Positions 47,264 through 57,244 of a DNA stretch of 64,000 bases are shown piece by piece. Every line of letters starts with the position of its first letter. The first letter of the stretch is position 1. The DNA is taken from contig NZ_FOZW01000001.1 of the NCBI RefSeq assembly GCF_900116195.1, positions 434,001 through 498,000 on the forward strand, given 5' to 3'. Made by a program: the position numbers and the translations under genes. The notes under the pieces were generated by a model, which did not search any database, was not told where the DNA came from, and worked only from the letters and a program-made list of their open reading frames with translations. Source of the DNA: Alloyangia pacifica. Lineage in GTDB: Bacteria; Pseudomonadota; Alphaproteobacteria; Rhodobacterales; Rhodobacteraceae.

Positions 47264-47736
47264 TTGGCTTCGTAGCGCCCCGACTTGCCGCCATCCTTCA
47301 GCAGCACGCGCAGCCCGCCGATCTCCATGCCGCGATCCACCGCCTTGACCATGTCGTAGACGGTCAGCGCGGCGGTCGAGGCGGCGGTCAGCGCCTCCAT
47401 CTCGACGCCGGTCTGGCCAGTGGTCTTGACCGTGGCTTCGATCTGCAGGCCGGGGAGAGAGGCATCAGGAGTGATCTCGACCGTGACCTTGGTGACCGGC
47501 AGCGGGTGACAGAGCGGGATCAGTTCGGGCGTCTTCTTTGCGCCCATGATGCCAGCGAGGCGTGCCACGCCGATGACGTCGCCCTTCTTGGCCTTGCCCT
47601 CGGTGACCAGGTCAAAGGTGGCTTGCTCCATGCGGATCCACGCGGCGGCGGTCGCGATGCGGGACGTTACGGGTTTGTCCGAAACGTCGACCATATGCGC
47701 GTCGCCCTTGGCATCGAAATGCGTCAGGCCGCTCAT
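47260..47736 (-). CDS. moaC: Cyclic pyranopterin monophosphate synthase MoaC
   Basis: MoaC makes cyclic pyranopterin monophosphate with MoaA, the first stage of molybdenum cofactor synthesis. The product has 158 residues. [33 protein letters not shown] and [11 protein letters not shown] are family signatures. It overlaps trpC upstream and moeA downstream by four bases each, so translation is coupled. MoaA is not in the window. Confidence 0.97.
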   Translation of the reverse strand: MSGLTHFDAKGDAHMVDVSDKPVTSRIATAAAWIRMEQATFDLVTEGKAKKGDVIGVARLAGIMGAKKTPELIPLCHPLPVTKVTVEITPDASLPGLQIEATVKTTGQTGVEMEALTAASTAALTVYDMVKAVDRGMEIGGLRVLLKDGGKSGRYEAK

Positions 47737-48536
47737 GCGGGCACCGGGTCTGCGAGCAGCGTGCGTGTGGCCGCTTCGACGTCCTCCTGCCGCATCAGGC
47801 TTTCGCCGATGAGGAAGGCGCGGGCGCCGTATTGCGCCATGTCGGCCAGATCGGCCGGGGTGTTGAGCCCGGACTCGGAGATCAGGAAACGTCCATCGGG
47901 TACGTTATTCGACAGCACGCGGGTGGTGTCGAGCGAGGTCTCGAAGGTCTTGAGGTTCCGGTTGTTCACCCCGATCAGCGGCGATTTGAGCTTGAGCGCA
48001 CGCTCGAGCTCCTCTCCGTCATGCACTTCGATCAGCGCGTCCATGCCCCAGCCGAAGGCGGCGTCTTCGAGCTCGGCGGCCAGCGTGTCGGAGACCGACG
48101 CCATGATGATCAGGATGCAGTCGGCCCCCAGCGCGCGGGCCTCGGCGACCTGATAGGGGTCGTACATGAAATCCTTGCGCAGCGCGGGCATGTTCGTGGC
48201 CGAGCGGGCCTCGGTCAGGAAGGACTTGGCGCCCTGGAAGGAGGGGGTGTCGGTCAGCACCGACAGGCAGGTCGCGCCGCCGCGCTCGTAGGCCTGGGCC
48301 AGCGTCGCGGGATGGAAGTCTTCGCGGATCAGACCCTTGGAGGGCGAGGCCTTCTTCACTTCGGAGATGAGGCCATAGCCGGTCTTCGCGGCCTCGAAGA
48401 GCGCCTGCGCGAAGGGGCGCACCGGGCTTGCGGCGCGCGCCTCGGCCTCGACCTCGCTCATCGGTTTCGCGGCCTTGTCGGCGGCGACCTCTTCGAGCTT
48501 GTAGGCCTTGATCTTGTCGAGGATCGTCTGGGTCAT
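47733..48536 (-). CDS. trpC: Indole-3-glycerol phosphate synthase
   Basis: TrpC closes the indole ring in tryptophan synthesis. The product has 267 residues, TIM barrel. [38 protein letters not shown] and ISESGLN are the active-site segments. There is no fused TrpF domain. It lies 32 bases downstream of ung and overlaps moaC. TrpF, TrpB and TrpA must be coded elsewhere. Confidence 0.97.
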   Translation of the reverse strand: MTQTILDKIKAYKLEEVAADKAAKPMSEVEAEARAASPVRPFAQALFEAAKTGYGLISEVKKASPSKGLIREDFHPATLAQAYERGGATCLSVLTDTPSFQGAKSFLTEARSATNMPALRKDFMYDPYQVAEARALGADCILIIMASVSDTLAAELEDAAFGWGMDALIEVHDGEELERALKLKSPLIGVNNRNLKTFETSLDTTRVLSNNVPDGRFLISESGLNTPADLADMAQYGARAFLIGESLMRQEDVEAATRTLLADPVPA

Positions 48537-48568
48537 GGCGGGCTCCGTATCGTTCTCGCGCCGGTCCG

Positions 48569-49222
48569 TCAGGCCGCGCCGGGCGTGGTCCAGTTGATCG
48601 GCGTCTCCCCTCTGGCTTTAAGCCAGTCGTTGACGCGGGAAAAGGGGCGCGATCCGAAAAAGCCGCGCCGCGCCGAGAGCGGCGAGGGGTGGGCCGAGGT
48701 GAGGATCAGGTGATCGTCCCCATGGATGTGCGGCGCGAATTTCTGCGCGTGGCCGCCCCAGAGGATGAAGGCGCGCGGCTGATCCGAGAGCGCCTCCAGC
48801 ACCTGCGCGGTGAGCTTCGACCAGCCAAGCTTCGCGTGGGCGCCCGCGTTGCCGGCAGGGACCGAAAGCGCGGTGTTGAGCAGCAGCACGCCCTGACGGG
48901 CCCAGAAGCGCAGGTCGCCGTTCGGCGGCACGGCCCCGAACTCTTCCTGCAATTCCTTGTAGATATTGGTCAGCGAGCGCGGCAGGGGCCGTACTTCGGG
49001 TTCCACCGAAAAGGAGAGTCCATGGGCGTGGCCCGGAGTCGGGTAGGGATCCTGCCCGAGGATGACCACGCGCACGTCGCCCGGCGCACAGGCATCGAGC
49101 GCGGCGAAACGCTGCGGCTCGGGCGGCAGGATTTGCCGGGTTTCCTCCGCAAGCGCGGTGGCGATGCGGGGGAAATCCTCGGTGAAAAAGGGCAGGTGGC
49201 CCCAGCGTTCGGGCAGGCTCAT
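48569..49222 (-). CDS. ung: Uracil-DNA glycosylase (family 1)
   Basis: Ung removes uracil from DNA. The product has 217 residues. [18 protein letters not shown] carries the catalytic Asp and [13 protein letters not shown] the catalytic His. [12 protein letters not shown] and LLLNTALSV are typical. The start ATG overlaps the trpD stop by four bases, so it is embedded in the trp operon. It is slightly short at the N-terminus but complete. Confidence 0.95.
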   Translation of the reverse strand: MSLPERWGHLPFFTEDFPRIATALAEETRQILPPEPQRFAALDACAPGDVRVVILGQDPYPTPGHAHGLSFSVEPEVRPLPRSLTNIYKELQEEFGAVPPNGDLRFWARQGVLLLNTALSVPAGNAGAHAKLGWSKLTAQVLEALSDQPRAFILWGGHAQKFAPHIHGDDHLILTSAHPSPLSARRGFFGSRPFSRVNDWLKARGETPINWTTPGAA

Positions 49223-50241
49223 GCGGCGGCTTGGCTGGCCTTGGCGAGCGCCTCGACCTTGGCCTTGGCCGCGCCGCTGTCGATGCTCTCGCGGGCCATG
49301 GCGACACCTTCCTGAAGGTCGGTGGCCGTGCCCGAAACCACCAGAGCGGCGGCGGAGTTCAGCAGCACCGCGTCGCGGTAGGCATTCTGCGCCCCGTCCA
49401 GCAGTGCGCGCATGGCGGCGGCATTCTCGGCGGGATCGCCGCCGATGATCTCTTCGAACGGATGTTCGGGAAGACCTGCATCCTCGGGGTGCAGCTCGAC
49501 TTCGCGGATGCTGCCATCTTCCTCCAGCGCCGCGACCCAGCTGACGCCGCAGATCGCCAACTCGTCGGTGCCGTCCGAGCCGTGCACCAGCCAGGCGCGT
49601 TCGGATCCGAGCTGGCCCAGCGTCTCGGCCATCGGCCGGATGAGATCGCGCGAGAACGCCCCGGTCAGCTGGCGCTTGACGCCTGCCGGGTTGGTCATCG
49701 GCCCGAGGATGTTGAAGATCGTGCGGGTGCCGAGCTCCATGCGCGGCGGGCCGACGTGTTTCATCGCCGGGTGGTGCATGGTCGCCATCATGAAGCAGAT
49801 GCCGACCTCGTTCAGGATGGGGGCGATCGCCGAGGCGGGCAGCATCACGTTGATGCCCATCTGGCCGAGCGCATCGGCCGAGCCGGACTTCGACGACAGG
49901 TTGCGGTTGCCGTGCTTGGCCACGGTGACGCCCGCGCCCGCGACGACAAAGGCGGTGGCGGTCGAGATGTTCAGCGTGCCCTTGCCGTCGCCGCCGGTGC
50001 CGACGATGTCGATAGCGCCCGCAGGGGCGATGACCTTGTTGCACTTGGCGCGCATGACAGCAGCGGCGGCTGCATATTCCTCGACGGTCTCGCCGCGGGT
50101 GCGCAGGCTCATCAGCAGCCCGCCGATCTGCGCCGGGGTGGCCTCGCCCTCGAAGAGGATCTCGAAGGCGGTCTCGGCCTCCTCCCGGCTCAGCGGACGG
50201 GTACAGGCGGCGCCGATCAGCGGCTTCAGTCGATCGCTCAT
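49219..50241 (-). CDS. trpD: Anthranilate phosphoribosyltransferase
   Basis: TrpD joins anthranilate to phosphoribosyl pyrophosphate. The product has 340 residues. [16 protein letters not shown] is the PRPP loop, [17 protein letters not shown] the glycine-rich segment and [16 protein letters not shown] the later signature. It overlaps trpG upstream and ung downstream by four bases each. Confidence 0.97.
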   Translation of the reverse strand: MSDRLKPLIGAACTRPLSREEAETAFEILFEGEATPAQIGGLLMSLRTRGETVEEYAAAAAVMRAKCNKVIAPAGAIDIVGTGGDGKGTLNISTATAFVVAGAGVTVAKHGNRNLSSKSGSADALGQMGINVMLPASAIAPILNEVGICFMMATMHHPAMKHVGPPRMELGTRTIFNILGPMTNPAGVKRQLTGAFSRDLIRPMAETLGQLGSERAWLVHGSDGTDELAICGVSWVAALEEDGSIREVELHPEDAGLPEHPFEEIIGGDPAENAAAMRALLDGAQNAYRDAVLLNSAAALVVSGTATDLQEGVAMARESIDSGAAKAKVEALAKASQAAA

Positions 50242-50819
50242 GCAGGGACTTTCATGGTCTTCAGGAAATTCTCGATGAGGGCATGGCCGTGCTGCGAGGC
50301 GATGCTCTCGGGGTGGAACTGCACGCCGTGGATCGGCAGTTCGCGGTGGCGCAGCCCCATGATCGTGCCGTCCTCGAGCCAGGCGTTGGCGATCAGCTCC
50401 TCGGGCAGGTCGTCGCGCGCGACGACGAGGCTGTGATAGCGCGTCGCCTCGAAGGGCGAGGGCAGCCCGGCAAAGACGCCGGTGTCGTCGTGGTGCATCA
50501 TCCCGACCTTGCCGTGCACGATCTCGTCGTGACGCTTGACCGTGCCGCCGAAGGCCTGGCCGATGGTCTGGTGGCCAAGGCAGACGCCGAAGAGCGGCGT
50601 GCGGGTCTCGGCTGCGGCCTCGGTGAGCGCCAGGCAGATGCCCGCTTCGGTGGGCGTGCAGGGGCCGGGCGAGAGCAGGATGCCGGCGGGCTTCATCGCC
50701 ATCGCCGCCTGCACGTCGATCTGGTCGTTGCGTACGACCTTCGCCTCCACGCCCAGCTCGCCCACGTAATGCACGAGGTTCCAGGTGAAACTGTCGTAAT
50801 TGTCGATGAGAAGCAGCAT
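50238..50819 (-). CDS. trpG: Anthranilate/aminodeoxychorismate synthase glutaminase subunit
   Basis: TrpG releases ammonia from glutamine for TrpE (and often for PabB). The product has 193 residues. The catalytic triad is C80 (FGVCLGHQ) with the HPES segment at the end (GVQFHPESI). [12 protein letters not shown] is the usual N-terminus. ATG 50819 was chosen since the upstream frame is non-coding. It heads the trpG-trpD-ung-trpC-moaC-moeA run. Its partner trpE lies about 10 kb away on the same strand. Confidence 0.94.
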   Translation of the reverse strand: MLLLIDNYDSFTWNLVHYVGELGVEAKVVRNDQIDVQAAMAMKPAGILLSPGPCTPTEAGICLALTEAAAETRTPLFGVCLGHQTIGQAFGGTVKRHDEIVHGKVGMMHHDDTGVFAGLPSPFEATRYHSLVVARDDLPEELIANAWLEDGTIMGLRHRELPIHGVQFHPESIASQHGHALIENFLKTMKVPA

Positions 50820-50993
50820 GGTAGACTCTTCAGGCTGGCGGGCGGACCCGCGGTGGGGGTATACATGCGCCCGCAGGTGGTGCAGCGTCAAGGCCATGTC
50901 CCGAACTCTGATCGGGACCGGCACATGCGCGGTAGCACGGCGACAAAGGGTCCGGCAACGGGGCCCGGGGGACAACAGAGGACGGGCAGGGAC

Positions 50994-52727
50994 ATGGCAC
51001 GCGGATTCTTGGCAGGCGCGATCTGGGGAGTGGTGGTCTCGGCGGTCGGGGCCGGGGCGCTTTCGGTGGCCATGGGGCCGCCCGCCAACCGGCCCGCGCC
51101 GCCGCAGCTGCCCATCGCCACCGACCCCGTCGCAGAGGCGGTGGACAGCCTGGCCGAGCGCGCGGCCCCGGCCAGCGCAACTCCCGAGCCCGAAACGCCC
51201 GAGGACACGGCCCAGGCTGAAGCCCCGGAGGCGACGCCCGAGCCCATCGCTCCCGCAGAAGTGACCGAAGATGCGCCGAGCACGCGCGCCCCGGGTGCGG
51301 TGGAGACTGTTGAGCCCGCGCCGGAAGAACTCCCTGAAGTCGCCGTGGACGAGGCAGAGACCGCGCCGGAAGTTGTTTCGGAAGAACCCGAAACACCAGC
51401 TCCGCCGCCGGCCCGCCGTCCCAGTGAAGAGCAGGGCGTCGATACCGCCAGTGCCGGCCCGGCGCTCTCTGCACCCGCGCTCATCGAGGGCGGCGCGCCG
51501 GACACCCGCCCGACGCAGCGCCCCGAGGCCATCCCCGCGCCTGACGCTCCCGATGCCCCCGGTGCTTCCGAGTCCGCGCGTGTGGCCGTTGGCGGCGATG
51601 CCCCAGTTCAGCCCGGTCTTCCGGCGCTGCCGCCCGAAGCCCCGCTTGCCGAGGAAAAGCCGGCCCTCTCGACCGACCCGGCGCAGCCGCCGCAGCCCAG
51701 CGAGGACAGCGGCCTCGCAGCCGAGCCGGAGGCCATGGCGCAGGAGCCCCAGCAGGAGCCGGCAGACCCCGTCATTTCGGAAGAACCCGAAGCGGCGGCG
51801 GATATCGCGCCGGCAACAGAAGAGCCCGCCGCGCCGCGCGTCACGGCGCTGGTGCCCGATCGCCCGGCCGAGACGCCCCAGATCGAGGGGCCGGGGATCG
51901 GCAGGCCGGCGACCTCCTTGATCGACCGTGGTCCCGAGACCGGGGAAGAGCCGGAGACAGAAGCCCCGCCCGCCGTCACGACGCCCGACAGCCGCCTGCC
52001 GGTGATCACAGGCGACGCCCCTGACGCGCCGGTGGCCCGCGGCGAGACGCCTCTGCGTCTCTACGCGGCGGCCTCCGACGTCGCACCGGGCGAGCCTGCG
52101 ATGTCCATCCTGCTGATCGACGATGGCGCCGGCCCGCTGGGACCAGATACGGTCGAGGCCTTCCCCTTCCCGGTGAGCTTTGCCATATCGCCGAGCCACC
52201 CCGATCCCGCCGCCGCAGCCGCCGGCTACCGGGCGCGCGGCTTCGAGGTTCTGGCGCTGGCCGACCTGCCCGAGAACGCCACGCCGGTGGATGCCGAGGT
52301 CGCGCTGCAAGGCGCGCTGAGCACCGTTCCCGAGGCGGTGGCGGTGCTCGAAAGCGAGGATCTCGCACTGCAGCACAACCGCGCGGTGTCCGAACAGGCG
52401 GCGGAATTCCTCGCCGCCTCCGGGCACGGGCTGGTGATGATGCCCAACGGGCTCAACACCGCGGAAGCGCTGGCGCGCCGGGCCGGGGTGCCGAGCCTGA
52501 CGGTGTTCCGCGACTTCGACGGCAAGGGGCAGGACCCGCGGGTGATGCGGCGTTTCCTCGATCAGGCGGCCTTCAAGGCGCGTCAGGAAGAGAACGTGGT
52601 CATGCTGGGCCGGCTGCGCGCCGACACGGTGTCGGCGCTGCTGCTCTGGGGGCTTCAGGATCGGGCGAACAGCGTCGCACTTGTGCCGGTCTCGGCGCTG
52701 CTGCTGCGTCAGGATGCCGGCGACTGA
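50994..52727 (+). CDS. Divergent polysaccharide deacetylase family protein (YibQ-like) with long linker
   Basis: The product has 577 residues. One membrane helix (about 5-27) anchors it. Residues 30-350 are a low-complexity Pro/Glu/Ala/Thr linker. The C-terminal domain (about 355-577) is the divergent polysaccharide deacetylase fold: [27 protein letters not shown] and [10 protein letters not shown]. This fold may act on cell-wall polymers, but the family lacks a proven reaction. ATG 50994 follows GGCAGGGAC. It is divergent from trpG. The linker suggests it spans part of the periplasm. Confidence 0.85.
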   Translation: MARGFLAGAIWGVVVSAVGAGALSVAMGPPANRPAPPQLPIATDPVAEAVDSLAERAAPASATPEPETPEDTAQAEAPEATPEPIAPAEVTEDAPSTRAPGAVETVEPAPEELPEVAVDEAETAPEVVSEEPETPAPPPARRPSEEQGVDTASAGPALSAPALIEGGAPDTRPTQRPEAIPAPDAPDAPGASESARVAVGGDAPVQPGLPALPPEAPLAEEKPALSTDPAQPPQPSEDSGLAAEPEAMAQEPQQEPADPVISEEPEAAADIAPATEEPAAPRVTALVPDRPAETPQIEGPGIGRPATSLIDRGPETGEEPETEAPPAVTTPDSRLPVITGDAPDAPVARGETPLRLYAAASDVAPGEPAMSILLIDDGAGPLGPDTVEAFPFPVSFAISPSHPDPAAAAAGYRARGFEVLALADLPENATPVDAEVALQGALSTVPEAVAVLESEDLALQHNRAVSEQAAEFLAASGHGLVMMPNGLNTAEALARRAGVPSLTVFRDFDGKGQDPRVMRRFLDQAAFKARQEENVVMLGRLRADTVSALLLWGLQDRANSVALVPVSALLLRQDAGD

Positions 52728-52832
52728 GCCGCGCACTGTCCCGAGATCGGCGGGTTTCGGTTGTGTCCCGGCGTGCGGGGAGAGAGACCGCGCGCCGCCT
52801 GGCGAGCGCGGTTCAACCGCCTTTGCCGCAGT

Positions 52833-52867
52833 CCGCTGAGCGCTCAGTGCCGCGGTGCGCTCAGCGG
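52833..52867. repeat. Eleven-base inverted repeat over the DUF1638 stop codon
   Basis: CCGCTGAGCGC and GCGCTCAGCGG enclose 13 bases. The stop of the DUF1638 gene (52863-52861) lies in the right arm. No U-tract follows on either strand. It may be a weak bidirectional terminator between two convergent genes. Confidence 0.55.
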
Positions 52868-53565
52868 TCGCTGCGCGCCCAGCCTTGCATCGCTGTGCCC
52901 AGATCGCCGTAGCCGGTCACCCGGCGTTCGAAGTCGAGGCCGAGCCGTTCGGCATGGCGCTTTGCCAGCTGCGCCGTGTCCGGATCGTCGATCTGCGCCA
53001 GATGCACGAGGTTTCGGTAATTCCCGAAATAGGCATCCCGCAGCTCCGGGTGGCGGTCCAGTCCAAGCGGCCGCCAGACGAAGGCGTCGAACTGCCGCAC
53101 GAGGAAATCCGTCAGGTAGAAGCTGGTCATCTCGGCCCGCGCGGCAAACCGCTCCGTGCCGTCGAAGAAGGCGTAGCAATGCGGGCCGGGGAGCATCTCG
53201 ATCCCCAGTTCCTCGCAGAGCGTCGCAAGCTGTCCGCCGGTGCCGCAATCGGCGTAGAGCAGCTTGATATGTGCATAGGTCCCGCGGTGCTGTTCGACGG
53301 CGGTGCGCACGGCGGCGGGGATGCGCTCGGGGTGGTTGTGAAGGTTGGCGGGCAGGCAGGTCAGGTGGAGGTGGGAGAGGCTGGGTTGCGCGCGCAACGC
53401 GAGCACCTCACGAGCCAGCGCGCCGCAAGCAATGAGCAGAATGCGGCCTCGCTCTGCGGCGTTCGGCTCGACCGTCCACGCCAGCGGCAGGCCGGCAGTT
53501 GTCAGCTCAATGTCAGATGGAAGCGAGGGGCCGGACGTAGCGAACCCGTCAGGCGTGCGTGTCAT
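52861..53565 (-). CDS. DUF1638 domain-containing protein
   Basis: The product has 234 residues. The DUF1638 domain covers most of it: [42 protein letters not shown] and [21 protein letters not shown]. In many genomes this family sits next to corrinoid proteins and their methyltransferases, and here a corrinoid gene is 300 bases upstream. The conserved Cys and His residues could hold a metal. A role in a cobalamin-linked methyl transfer is inference from neighbours. Its start overlaps the small membrane-protein gene by 17 bases. Confidence 0.85.
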   Translation of the reverse strand: MTRTPDGFATSGPSLPSDIELTTAGLPLAWTVEPNAAERGRILLIACGALAREVLALRAQPSLSHLHLTCLPANLHNHPERIPAAVRTAVEQHRGTYAHIKLLYADCGTGGQLATLCEELGIEMLPGPHCYAFFDGTERFAARAEMTSFYLTDFLVRQFDAFVWRPLGLDRHPELRDAYFGNYRNLVHLAQIDDPDTAQLAKRHAERLGLDFERRVTGYGDLGTAMQGWARSDR

Positions 53566-53722
53566 CCGCGGGCACCGAGGCCATGCCCCAGCGGATCAGA
53601 AGGGCGATGCCAAGCAGCAGCGGGATAACCTTGCTGGCCCCCCAGGCGAAGAGCGCCCAGATGGTGAAGCCCGCGGAGGCGAGCACCGCGATCAAGAGAG
53701 TTACAAGAGTGGTCACCGGCAT
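53549..53722 (-). CDS. Small membrane protein
   Basis: The product has 57 residues with two membrane helices (about 3-22 and 30-47, LLIAVLASAGFTIWALFAW and IPLLLGIALLIRW). ATG 53722 follows GGAGACCCC. It overlaps the DUF1638 gene by 17 bases in another frame, so the two are coupled. I recognise no family. It lies between the corrinoid and DUF1638 genes and may belong to the same system. Confidence 0.7.
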   Translation of the reverse strand: MPVTTLVTLLIAVLASAGFTIWALFAWGASKVIPLLLGIALLIRWGMASVPADDTHA

Positions 53723-53866
53723 CGGGGTCTCCTTTCCCTTCCTTTGAAGATAGGGACCAGACACCCAGAAAGCAAAGAAAATTCCGCATTTTTGGCGCCT
53801 TGCTGTTGGAATGGCCCGCGAATTCCCGCCGGTCGCGCAACCTGGCCGGGCACGTGCGGTTTCGGC

Positions 53867-54577
<711 letters not shown>

Positions 54578-54715
54578 GGGCACCTCCCTAGCGGCCTTTT
54601 CAGCCTGCGCCCGCACCGCCCGCCGAACATGGCCGATTGCGACATGGCCGGGCCCGGAGACGACGCCCTGCAACGAGGGCTTGCAAATGTTCGCTATATG
54701 TTCCACATCTCACCC

Positions 54716-55801
54716 ATGTGCGCCGCATCCCGTTCCATCGACAAAGAGCGCCGCAGGGGGCGCGGCGCGGCCTCCCGCGACAGCGGGCGTTTCGAGAAGC
54801 ACAGCTATGAGGACGCGCATGATGGCTGGGACATTCCCGAGGAGCTGCCACCACTGCGCACCGAGGTCAGCGAGGAGCGCCCGCGCAGCCTGATCAACTA
54901 TGTCCGCTCGCCCGATCTGCCGTTTGACCGCACCATCAACCCCTACCGGGGCTGCGAGCACGGCTGCATCTACTGTTTCGCTCGCCCGAGCCATGCCTAT
55001 CTCGGCCTCTCGCCGGGGCTGGACTTCGAGACCAAGCTGATTGCCCGCCCGGATGCGCCCAAGGTGCTGGCGCGCGAGCTGCGCGCGAAACGCTACGCGC
55101 CCGCGCCGCTGGCGATCGGCACGAATACCGACCCCTACCAGCCGATCGAGCGCGATCGCGGCATCATGCGCGCCTGTCTCGAGGTGCTGCGCGACTTCCG
55201 CCACCCGGTCGCGATCGTCACCAAGGGCACGCTGATCGAGCGCGACACCGACATCCTGTCGGAGATGGCGGCGCAGGGGCTGGCGCGGGTGGGCATATCG
55301 GTCACCACGCTCGACGCCGATCTGGCGCGGCGGATGGAGCCCCGGGTGCCGTCTCCGGCGCGGCGGCTGGCGACGATCCGCAGGCTCAGCGCGGCGGGGA
55401 TTCCCGTGCGGGTCATGGCCTCGCCGATGGTGCCGGCGCTCACCGACCCCGAGCTTGAGCACATTCTGCAGGCGGGGGCAGAGGCCGGCGCGGTCTCGGC
55501 GAGCTGGATCATGCTGCGGCTGCCGCTGGAGGTGGCTCCGCTCTGGCGCGCCTGGCTGGAGGAGCATTACCCGGGCCGGGCCGCGCGGGTCATGGCGCGG
55601 CTGCGCGAGATGCACGGCGGGCAGGACTACTCGGCGCAGTGGCACCGGCGGATGCGGGGCGAGGGGACCTATGCTCAGCTCATCGCGCAGCGCTTCGACA
55701 AGGCGGTGCGGCGGCTCGGACTGGATGCGGAGCAGCCTCCCTTGCGCAGCGATCTCTTCCGCGTGCCGCCGCAGGCGGGGGACCAGCTGTCGCTCTTTTA
55801 A
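54716..55801 (+). CDS. PA0069 family radical SAM protein
   Basis: The product has 361 residues. The radical SAM cluster motif is C80-x3-C84-x2-C87 in YRGCEHGCIYCFARPSH. This Spl-like subgroup (PA0069) resembles spore photoproduct lyase but its substrate is not known. NTDPYQPIER and VTKGTLIERD are family signatures. No clear ribosome site precedes ATG 54716 or the in-frame ATG at 54698, so the start is uncertain. It is divergent from the corrinoid gene across about 140 bases. Confidence 0.88.
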   Translation: MCAASRSIDKERRRGRGAASRDSGRFEKHSYEDAHDGWDIPEELPPLRTEVSEERPRSLINYVRSPDLPFDRTINPYRGCEHGCIYCFARPSHAYLGLSPGLDFETKLIARPDAPKVLARELRAKRYAPAPLAIGTNTDPYQPIERDRGIMRACLEVLRDFRHPVAIVTKGTLIERDTDILSEMAAQGLARVGISVTTLDADLARRMEPRVPSPARRLATIRRLSAAGIPVRVMASPMVPALTDPELEHILQAGAEAGAVSASWIMLRLPLEVAPLWRAWLEEHYPGRAARVMARLREMHGGQDYSAQWHRRMRGEGTYAQLIAQRFDKAVRRLGLDAEQPPLRSDLFRVPPQAGDQLSLF

Positions 55802-55803
55802 GG

Positions 55804-55848
55804 GCAAATCTCTTCGAAGAGATTTGCAACTTCCTTCGAAGGAAGTTG
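55804..55848. repeat. Two adjacent perfect palindromes
   Basis: A 24-base perfect palindrome (55804-55827, GCAAATCTCTTCGAAGAGAT and its end TTGC) is followed directly by a 22-base perfect palindrome (55827-55848), both centred on TTCGAA. They lie between the stop codons of two convergent genes. Neither has a U-tract. As RNA each could form a UUCG or UCGA-capped hairpin and end both transcripts. Confidence 0.75.
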
Positions 55849-55849
55849 C

Positions 55850-56080
55850 TCAGCGCACAATCAGGACAGGGTCTCGATTGCAGAAAATGATGGTCTGCCC
55901 CGCGTTCTCAACTGCTCGGAACCCGCGCCGATCAAGTTCCGCAAGAAAACGGTCGCGTCCGACGATGCGTTCGATGTCGCGGGTTTTGCGCCGGACCACG
56001 CCGCCCTGCGCGGCGGCGCGGCTGAGAAAGACATGGCGCAGCCAGTCATCGGGTCGAATCGGAAGCGGCAGGTTGGTCAT
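55850..56080 (-). CDS. Small hypothetical protein downstream of the homocysteine methyltransferase
   Basis: The product has 76 residues, basic, with no signal peptide or membrane helix. TNLPLPIRPDDWLRHVFLSRAA, given here in part, begins a helix, then VVRRKTRDIERIVGRDRFLAEL and a strand-rich end (TIIFCNRDPVLIV). It follows the methyltransferase gene by about 40 bases on the same strand and is probably cotranscribed. I do not recognise a family with certainty. ATG 56080 is the most likely start; the frame continues upstream into the antisense of the methyltransferase. Confidence 0.6.
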   Translation of the reverse strand: MTNLPLPIRPDDWLRHVFLSRAAAQGGVVRRKTRDIERIVGRDRFLAELDRRGFRAVENAGQTIIFCNRDPVLIVR

Positions 56081-56123
56081 GCCGAAGCCTGCCGCTTCCT
56101 TGGTTAATGGCTGGTGAAGCGCT

Positions 56124-57137
56124 TCAGCCCCGCCGCCGCCCGCCGCGGCGCACCCGGGCCGGGCCGTCCTCGCCCAGCCCATCGCTCTCGGAGCTGAAGC
56201 CGCCGAGCGCCCCGGCGATGCGGTCGAGCGTGGGGCGCGGGCCGACCGGTTGCGTCTCCAGCGCGGCGCGCATGGCGCGCAGATGCTCGGGCGTCGTGCC
56301 GCAGCAGCCGCCGATGATCCGCGCCCCGGCATCGCGTGCCATGACCGCGTAGTCGGCCATCAGCTCGGGCGTGCCATCGTAGTGGATGTGCCCGGCCTCG
56401 TAGCGCGGGATGCCGGCGTTGCCCTTGGCGATGATCGGGCGCTCGGTGCCGCTGGCGGCAAAGCCGAGGACGGTGCGCAAGAGGTCGGACGCCCCGGTGC
56501 CGCAGTTGGCCCCGAAGGCGCGCGGCGGGTTGGGCAGCGTCTCGACCAGCCGGCCGAACTCCGCCGAGGTGACGCCCATCATCGTGCGCCCGGCGGTGTC
56601 GAAGCTCATCGTGCCGCACCAGGGCATGCCGACGTTGGCAAAGGCCTCGGCGGCGGCACGGAATTCCTCGGGGGCCGAAATGGTCTCGAGCCAGAGCACG
56701 TCGGCGCCGCCCTCCTTAAGGCCCGTCGCCGTCTCCTCGAACATCTCCACCGCAAGCGCGGGGCTGAGCGGGCCGATGGGGGCGAGGATTTCGCCGGTCG
56801 GGCCGACCGAGCCTGCGACGACCACCGGGCGTCCGGCGGCATCGGCCACCTCGCGCCCCAGCTCGGCGGCCAGGCGCGACAGCTCGCGGGCACGGGGGGC
56901 GGCGTCGTGCAGCTTCAGCCGCGCGGCATTGGCACCGAAAGAGTTGGTGAGAAAGATGTCGGAGCCCGCGTCCACCGCGCCCCGGTAGAGCGCGCGAATC
57001 CGATCCGGATGCGCCTCGTTCCAGAATTCCGGGGCGTCGCCCGCGGTCAGACCCATGTTGAACAAAGTGGTGCCCGTGGCCCCATCGGCGAGCAGCCAGT
57101 CCCGCTCTGCGAGCAGCTTGGAAAGCGCGTCGGTCAT
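56124..57137 (-). CDS. bmt: Betaine/cobalamin-dependent homocysteine S-methyltransferase
   Basis: The product has 337 residues with the homocysteine-binding zinc barrel. Zinc ligands are C212 (FGANCGTG) and C278-C279 (IIGGCCGTTPEH). LLADGATGTTLFNMG is the typical opening and WLETISAPEEFRAAAEAF is conserved. It methylates homocysteine to methionine. In roseobacters homologues are called betaine--homocysteine methyltransferase (bmt) or serve as the homocysteine subunit of a split cobalamin-dependent methionine synthase. The corrinoid gene nearby favours the second use. A folded leader precedes it. Confidence 0.9.
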   Translation of the reverse strand: MTDALSKLLAERDWLLADGATGTTLFNMGLTAGDAPEFWNEAHPDRIRALYRGAVDAGSDIFLTNSFGANAARLKLHDAAPRARELSRLAAELGREVADAAGRPVVVAGSVGPTGEILAPIGPLSPALAVEMFEETATGLKEGGADVLWLETISAPEEFRAAAEAFANVGMPWCGTMSFDTAGRTMMGVTSAEFGRLVETLPNPPRAFGANCGTGASDLLRTVLGFAASGTERPIIAKGNAGIPRYEAGHIHYDGTPELMADYAVMARDAGARIIGGCCGTTPEHLRAMRAALETQPVGPRPTLDRIAGALGGFSSESDGLGEDGPARVRRGGRRRG

Positions 57138-57164
57138 TCAATGCCTCTTGAAAAAGTCTCCCCC

Positions 57165-57228
57165 GCGGCGGGAATTCCACATTGCGCCGCGCGCCGCAAT
57201 CCCTCGCGCTGCGGCAGCGACCCGCCGC
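57165..57228 (-). promoter_or_regulatory. Structured leader upstream of the homocysteine methyltransferase gene
   Basis: On the minus strand GCGGCGGG (57228-57221) pairs perfectly with CCCGCCGC (57172-57165). Between them are two hairpins: CGCT/AGCG around GCCGC (57219-57207) and ATTGCG/CGCAAT (57200-57181). This is a possible three-way junction 28 bases before the start codon. A regulatory RNA, perhaps one that senses a methyl-cycle compound, is inferred; it does not clearly match a riboswitch class I know. Confidence 0.4.
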
Positions 57229-57244
57229 TCATGGCATGCAGAGG

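Noticed and set aside
48569-50044. Fusion of Ung to a long N-terminal extension
   Set aside because: The extension is trpD read in another frame. Ung starts at 49222 with a four-base overlap.
50238-52736. Long minus-strand frame that would extend trpG upstream by over 600 codons
   Set aside because: The extension is antisense to the deacetylase-like gene, and TrpG has its normal N-terminus at 50819.
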